Assembly (NCBI RefSeq): GCF_000287355.1
Contig: NC_018420.1
Coordinates: 868,001-932,000 of the forward strand
Length of the DNA stretch: 64,000 nt
Reading direction: 5' to 3'
From: a secondary endosymbiont of Heteropsylla cubana
GTDB taxonomy: Bacteria; Pseudomonadota; Gammaproteobacteria; Enterobacterales; Enterobacteriaceae
The position numbers and the translations under genes are program-made. The notes under the pieces are model-generated. The model was not told the DNA's origin and searched no databases. It was given only the letters and a program-made list of their open reading frames with translations. Positions 60,263 through 64,000 of the stretch are shown piece after piece (position 1 is the first letter of the stretch; every line of letters starts with the position of its first letter).

Positions 60263-61525
60263 CTATTTTTTATCAGAATAAAACTGACCGATTAATATTT
60301 TAACAGGATCAATGCAACTTGCACGCCGTGCCGGATACCAACTTGCTAATAAAGTTAATAAGATTACCGTTATAAGGACGACACTGACATCTACCCAATG
60401 TAATTCCGTAGGCAAAAAATCAATAAAGTAAATATTACTCGACAATAACTGTTGACCAAGAAATAATTCAAATAATTCAACAAGTTTTGTTAAATTAAGA
60501 GCCGTTAACACACCGAATATCGCACCGAAAAAACTGCCGATTAAAGAAGCAAGTAATCCATACCAAATAAAAATACTAGTGATTAAACCATCCTTAGCAC
60601 CAAGGGAACGTAAGATAGCTATATCATTTCTTTTATCATTTACCGACATAACTAATATTGAAACAATATTAAAACAAGCAACCCCTATCACTAATAGCAT
60701 TGCTATATATATAATTATACGTATTATTTGAATATCACGAGATATATAGCCATGGGTACTGATCCAGCTACGAATTTTTACAGTATTATGGATGACTGCT
60801 CCTGCATCATGTACAATTTTTTCGGCATTAAACACATCTATTACCTTTATAGCAAGTCCACCCACATCATTATAACGATGCAAGTAATGTTGAGCATCTT
60901 CTAGAGGGATTATTGCGATATTTTGATCTAAATGGCTTTTTATAGATAAAATCCCGCTGACTTGTAATTGGATATGTTGAGGTAGTACGAGACTTCTTGT
61001 CGAATTATTATTTGGAGTGATGATCGTAACCCAGTCACCAGCCTTAACTTTTAACGTATTAGCGACCCCACCCCCTAAAATAATCTTTTGTTGACCGCTA
61101 TGAAAGTGAGTCCAAGCATTTTCCTGAGAATAGCAATGAAAACTATTTAACTTTATTTCTATTTCGGGTTGAATTCCTTTTATTTCAACAGCTTGAAATT
61201 TATTATTATACTCAACTAACGCACTAAAATTTAGATAAGGAGAAACACCAAGGATTCCAGGTAACTGTTTAATTCGCTTTAAAGCTTCTTTCCAATCAAA
61301 AAATGGTGGATTTATTGGTTCAATTTGACCGTGTGGAATAATTGATAATATTCGATTATTTAATTCTCGATTAAATCCATTCATAGCGCTTAAACCAACA
61401 ATAAGAACACATACACCAAGACCGATACCCATAACTGAGATAACTGAAACCAATGATAACATAAATCCCTTCTGCTGTCCGTAGCAGAAACGGATTGCAA
61501 TCCGCAACGAGAGAGGGATGTTCAT
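60263..61525 (-). CDS. lolE: Lipoprotein-releasing system membrane subunit LolE
   Basis: LolE with LolC and ATPase LolD extracts mature lipoproteins from the inner membrane and hands them to LolA. It has one N-terminal membrane helix, a large periplasmic domain (about 45-265) and three C-terminal helices. LIVGLSAMNGFNRELNNRIL, VIGVACFNIVSILVMSVNDK, DIAILRSLGAKDGLI and LASWYPARRASCIDPVKIL match E. coli LolE rather than LolC. It is 420 aa (E. coli 414). It starts one base after lolD, with AGGATG overlapping the start region. Confidence 0.96.
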   Translation of the reverse strand: MNIPLSLRIAIRFCYGQQKGFMLSLVSVISVMGIGLGVCVLIVGLSAMNGFNRELNNRILSIIPHGQIEPINPPFFDWKEALKRIKQLPGILGVSPYLNFSALVEYNNKFQAVEIKGIQPEIEIKLNSFHCYSQENAWTHFHSGQQKIILGGGVANTLKVKAGDWVTIITPNNNSTRSLVLPQHIQLQVSGILSIKSHLDQNIAIIPLEDAQHYLHRYNDVGGLAIKVIDVFNAEKIVHDAGAVIHNTVKIRSWISTHGYISRDIQIIRIIIYIAMLLVIGVACFNIVSILVMSVNDKRNDIAILRSLGAKDGLITSIFIWYGLLASLIGSFFGAIFGVLTALNLTKLVELFELFLGQQLLSSNIYFIDFLPTELHWVDVSVVLITVILLTLLASWYPARRASCIDPVKILIGQFYSDKK

Positions 61526-61526
61526 C

Positions 61527-62210
61527 CTATTTTCTTAACAAGACTCCGTCTCGCATTTCTAATTGATAGTCTAATCGCTTTGCTAAATATAGATCATGGG
61601 TTACAATTAGGAAAGCAGTTCCGTGGTCTACATTCAGCTTAGAAAGAAGATCAAAAATATTATTAGCATTCCTATAATCAAGATTTCCGGTAGGTTCATC
61701 AGCCAATACTAACGCTGGACGATTTACCAGCGCACGTGCGATCGCTACCCGCTGTCGTTCACCTCCAGATAGTTCTGCAGGTTGATTATAACTATGTTTC
61801 TCTAAACCTAGGGTAGCTAATATTTTCCAAGCTCTCTCTCGAGCTTCTATAGAGCAGATCCCACCAATGAGTAGCGGCATTGCCACATTTTCTAATGCAG
61901 TAAAGTCTGCCAATAAATGATGAAATTGATAAATAAATCCCATCCTACGATTACGCAACACTGCACGCGTAGATGATGAAAGCGTATGCAATACTTGCCC
62001 TTCAAAAATTACCTTTCCACTTGTTGGTTTATCTAACCCCCCCAAAATATGTAACAACGTGCTTTTTCCAGAACCGGAACTACCCACAATTGCCATCATT
62101 TTTCCAAACTCCAGTTTGAAATTGACGTTACGTAACACATTGGTGTAAAGACCACCTTCTTGATAACACTTTTGAAGTTGAATGCACTGTAATAAAGGAA
62201 TATCACACAT
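61527..62210 (-). CDS. lolD: Lipoprotein-releasing system ATP-binding subunit LolD
   Basis: LolD is the ABC ATPase of the LolCDE complex. Walker A GSSGSGKS is at residues 43-50, with the Q-loop FIYQFHHLL, signature [15 protein letters not shown], Walker [13 protein letters not shown] and the switch His in VTHD. The frame is open to 62270, but the start at 62210 gives [20 protein letters not shown], in register with E. coli MNKILLQCDNLCKRYQEGS; the product is then 227 aa (E. coli 233). It overlaps lolC by 8 bases, so the three lol genes are coupled. Confidence 0.96.
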   Translation of the reverse strand: MCDIPLLQCIQLQKCYQEGGLYTNVLRNVNFKLEFGKMMAIVGSSGSGKSTLLHILGGLDKPTSGKVIFEGQVLHTLSSSTRAVLRNRRMGFIYQFHHLLADFTALENVAMPLLIGGICSIEARERAWKILATLGLEKHSYNQPAELSGGERQRVAIARALVNRPALVLADEPTGNLDYRNANNIFDLLSKLNVDHGTAFLIVTHDLYLAKRLDYQLEMRDGVLLRK

Positions 62211-63396
62211 AACGTAAAGCCTCAGCAGGATAAATAGTTGCAGCGTACCAAGAGGGATAGATAGTGGCAATAATTGCTAATAGCATAGCTGATAGCATGA
62301 TCGTTATTACCTGTAAAGGTTCAATAACAACTGGTAGTGCACGTCCATCAATTAATACTTCAAAGATTAGTATCAGTCGGTTTATATGAGTAGCAACTAA
62401 TATTCCAATAGTAGTCCCTAAAAATGCACCGATAATACCTGTTATACTTCCTTGAATAATAAAAATTAACATCACCTGTCTACGAGTAAGCCCTTGAGTC
62501 TGCAAAATCGCTATTTCAGATTTTTTTTCTATAACAAAAAGTCCTACTGAGGTAAGAATATTAAACGCTGCCACTCCTACGATGAGGCTTAATAATAAAC
62601 TCATTATGTTTTTTTCTAATCGCATTGCTTGAAATAATGCACCTTTACGTTCACGCCAATCTTTCCAAACTAAACCACCTGGAAGTAATTGGGTATTTAT
62701 TTTATCTACCGATAAGGGCTTCTCTAACCACAACCTCCAACCACTAATATACCCGGAAGGATAACCCATAAGGCGTGATGCATCACTTTGATTAACAAGG
62801 AGTTGATAGCAATCTACTTCACTTTTAGCGGAGAAAATCCCAATTACTGTAAACAGTCTTTGATTTGGGATTCTTCCTATTGCTGTAAATTGGTTAGCAC
62901 CAGGAAATATCAATCTTACCTTATCACAACATTTAACTCCAAGTATAGCCGCAAGCTCATTTCCTAAAATTACCCTGTATTGCCCAGGTATAAGGTTATT
63001 CAAGCATCCCTCTACAACATAAGAGGCTAACGGCTCGGGATCTTTTGGATTTACTCCAAGCATCACTCCAATTGAGAGACCACGAGTGCTTTGTATTACT
63101 ATATCACCAACAGTTATCGGTGTAATGCCTAAAAACGTGTCTTTAATTACGTCGGGTATATAGTGAGAATCTATATGTCCATAAGAGGTAGTTAATAACG
63201 CATGAGGTATAAAATCAAGAATCTTACTTTCCAATTCATGCTCGAAACCGTTCATTACCGATAATACAGTAATTATCGCCATCACACCAAAAGTAATAGC
63301 TATCGTAGAAAACCACGATATCACTCGAAAAAAGCGATCTGCTCCTCTTCCAAGAACGTAACGCATCCCAATATATAAGACAACAGGTTGATACAT
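62203..63396 (-). CDS. lolC: Lipoprotein-releasing system membrane subunit LolC
   Basis: LolC is the second membrane subunit and the one that docks LolA in E. coli. The start [24 protein letters not shown] and the end [19 protein letters not shown]-type sequence match E. coli Lol[41 protein letters not shown] and [17 protein letters not shown] are conserved. It is 397 aa (E. coli 399). Separate LolC and LolE mean the heteromeric type of exporter is kept, not the single LolF type. It is the first gene of the operon. Confidence 0.96.
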   Translation of the reverse strand: MYQPVVLYIGMRYVLGRGADRFFRVISWFSTIAITFGVMAIITVLSVMNGFEHELESKILDFIPHALLTTSYGHIDSHYIPDVIKDTFLGITPITVGDIVIQSTRGLSIGVMLGVNPKDPEPLASYVVEGCLNNLIPGQYRVILGNELAAILGVKCCDKVRLIFPGANQFTAIGRIPNQRLFTVIGIFSAKSEVDCYQLLVNQSDASRLMGYPSGYISGWRLWLEKPLSVDKINTQLLPGGLVWKDWRERKGALFQAMRLEKNIMSLLLSLIVGVAAFNILTSVGLFVIEKKSEIAILQTQGLTRRQVMLIFIIQGSITGIIGAFLGTTIGILVATHINRLILIFEVLIDGRALPVVIEPLQVITIMLSAMLLAIIATIYPSWYAATIYPAEALRYV

Positions 63397-63599
63397 TAAT
63401 TTTCCATCTTAACGTGGTTGCAATAAACATTAATAAAAGATAATAAAGTGTCGCATGAAATTTCAAAAGTATTTTTAGTAAGTTAGAATTTTGCAAAAAA
63501 AGATAGATTTTTAAGGGATTATTTTCGTCGCCATAGTATTCTATAGGTAAGCCATCACCTATGGTATTCTCATGAAAATAAAAAAAAGATTTATTAGTA

Positions 63600-64000
63600 T
63601 AGCACTATCATCACGTATGGTTGTTATACCTACTAAATCAAGCTGCTAAAAAAATGATTCTTGATCAGATTTTTACTACTCTGTAAATCTTATACATCGT
63701 CGATTATTATTCCAAACTAGTTCTTCTTATTAATCCAGATAAACAAAGTTATAACTGCGTCATAAGATTTTACAATTTAGTCGTTATCGAATATTAATCC
63801 TTCCGGTTGAAAATCCTTTCCTTATATTAGGCTTTTCTCCCCACCAAGATATTATTTCTGATAGGATAGCTACTATTTATCAAATCCCCTTTGCTAGTAA
63901 GGGGTCTTGTTATTCTTTTTGTAAAAACCTTAATGTGAGAATTTTTATCCAAATACTTTTTATATCGTTATGTATTAGCTAATAACTGAAGACAAAATCT
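63600..64000 (+). pseudogene. mfd: Pseudogene of transcription-repair coupling factor Mfd (5' part; continues beyond window)
   Basis: Mfd removes stalled RNA polymerase and recruits UvrA for repair. Divergent from lolC, close to its position in E. coli, the plus strand reads AAKKMILDQI (E. coli AACATLVAEI), then LVLLINPDKQ (VVLIAPDMQ), then FSPHQDIISDRIATIYQIP (FSPHQDIISSRLSTLYQLP) in different frames. A stop follows the first match (CTG TAA), and TAA follows the second. So the gene is broken by stops and frameshifts. The rest lies outside the window. Transcription-coupled repair through Mfd is therefore probably lost. Confidence 0.82.

Overview
The window looks like a piece of a reduced, AT-rich chromosome of an insect-associated symbiont in the Enterobacterales (Gammaproteobacteria). 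Every recognisable protein aligns along its length with an E. coli-type orthologue. The genes are housekeeping and cell-envelope genes, and I saw no phage, insertion-sequence, CRISPR or restriction genes. The spacers between genes are long and very AT-rich. By my count of the coordinates, intact genes fill only about 57% of the window, so this is a genome still eroding rather than a compact one. The host and genus cannot be fixed from this piece; Erwinia-, Serratia- or Sodalis-derived symbionts all fit.

Layout. 1-4212: the 3' end of zipA, suhB with a damaged active site, ybhL, and tRNA-Pro(GGG) on the minus strand. 6738-10946: gmhB, then rpsB-tsf-pyrH-frr. 11097-29825: dxr, uppS-cdsA, rseP-bamA-skp-lpxD-fabZ-lpxA-lpxB, dnaE-accA, in the order classical for enterobacteria but without rnhB and with two unexpected spacers. 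30877-41000: dksA, then nlpD, tadA and topA on the minus strand. 42609-46859: lgt and the mannose-type PTS operon manXYZ. 47895-51087 (minus): tgt-yajC followed by a ruined secD. 53108-58002 (minus): coaA and pepN. 60263-63396 (minus): lolC-lolD-lolE. The right end holds the 5' part of a ruined mfd.

Together the intact genes describe a cell that still builds a Gram-negative envelope: lipid A and heptose (lpxA, lpxB, lpxD, fabZ, gmhB), outer-membrane protein assembly (bamA, skp), lipoprotein maturation and export (lgt, lolCDE), undecaprenyl phosphate and phospholipid precursors (dxr, uppS, cdsA, accA), and division and peptidoglycan splitting (zipA, nlpD). It also keeps replication, translation and tRNA-modification genes, CoA synthesis, and a PTS route for taking sugar from the host.

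The main discoveries come from reading the spacers and active sites. Three pseudogenes are still legible from protein similarity: secD after yajC, pcm upstream of nlpD, and mfd beyond lolC. SuhB has lost several catalytic metal ligands but keeps its fold, which suggests it survives for its non-enzymatic role in rRNA transcription. CdsA carries an Asp-to-Asn change in its signature motif. RseP appears to have lost its first PDZ domain. No convincing new multi-gene system was found. All identifications come from recalled family sequences, not from database searches.
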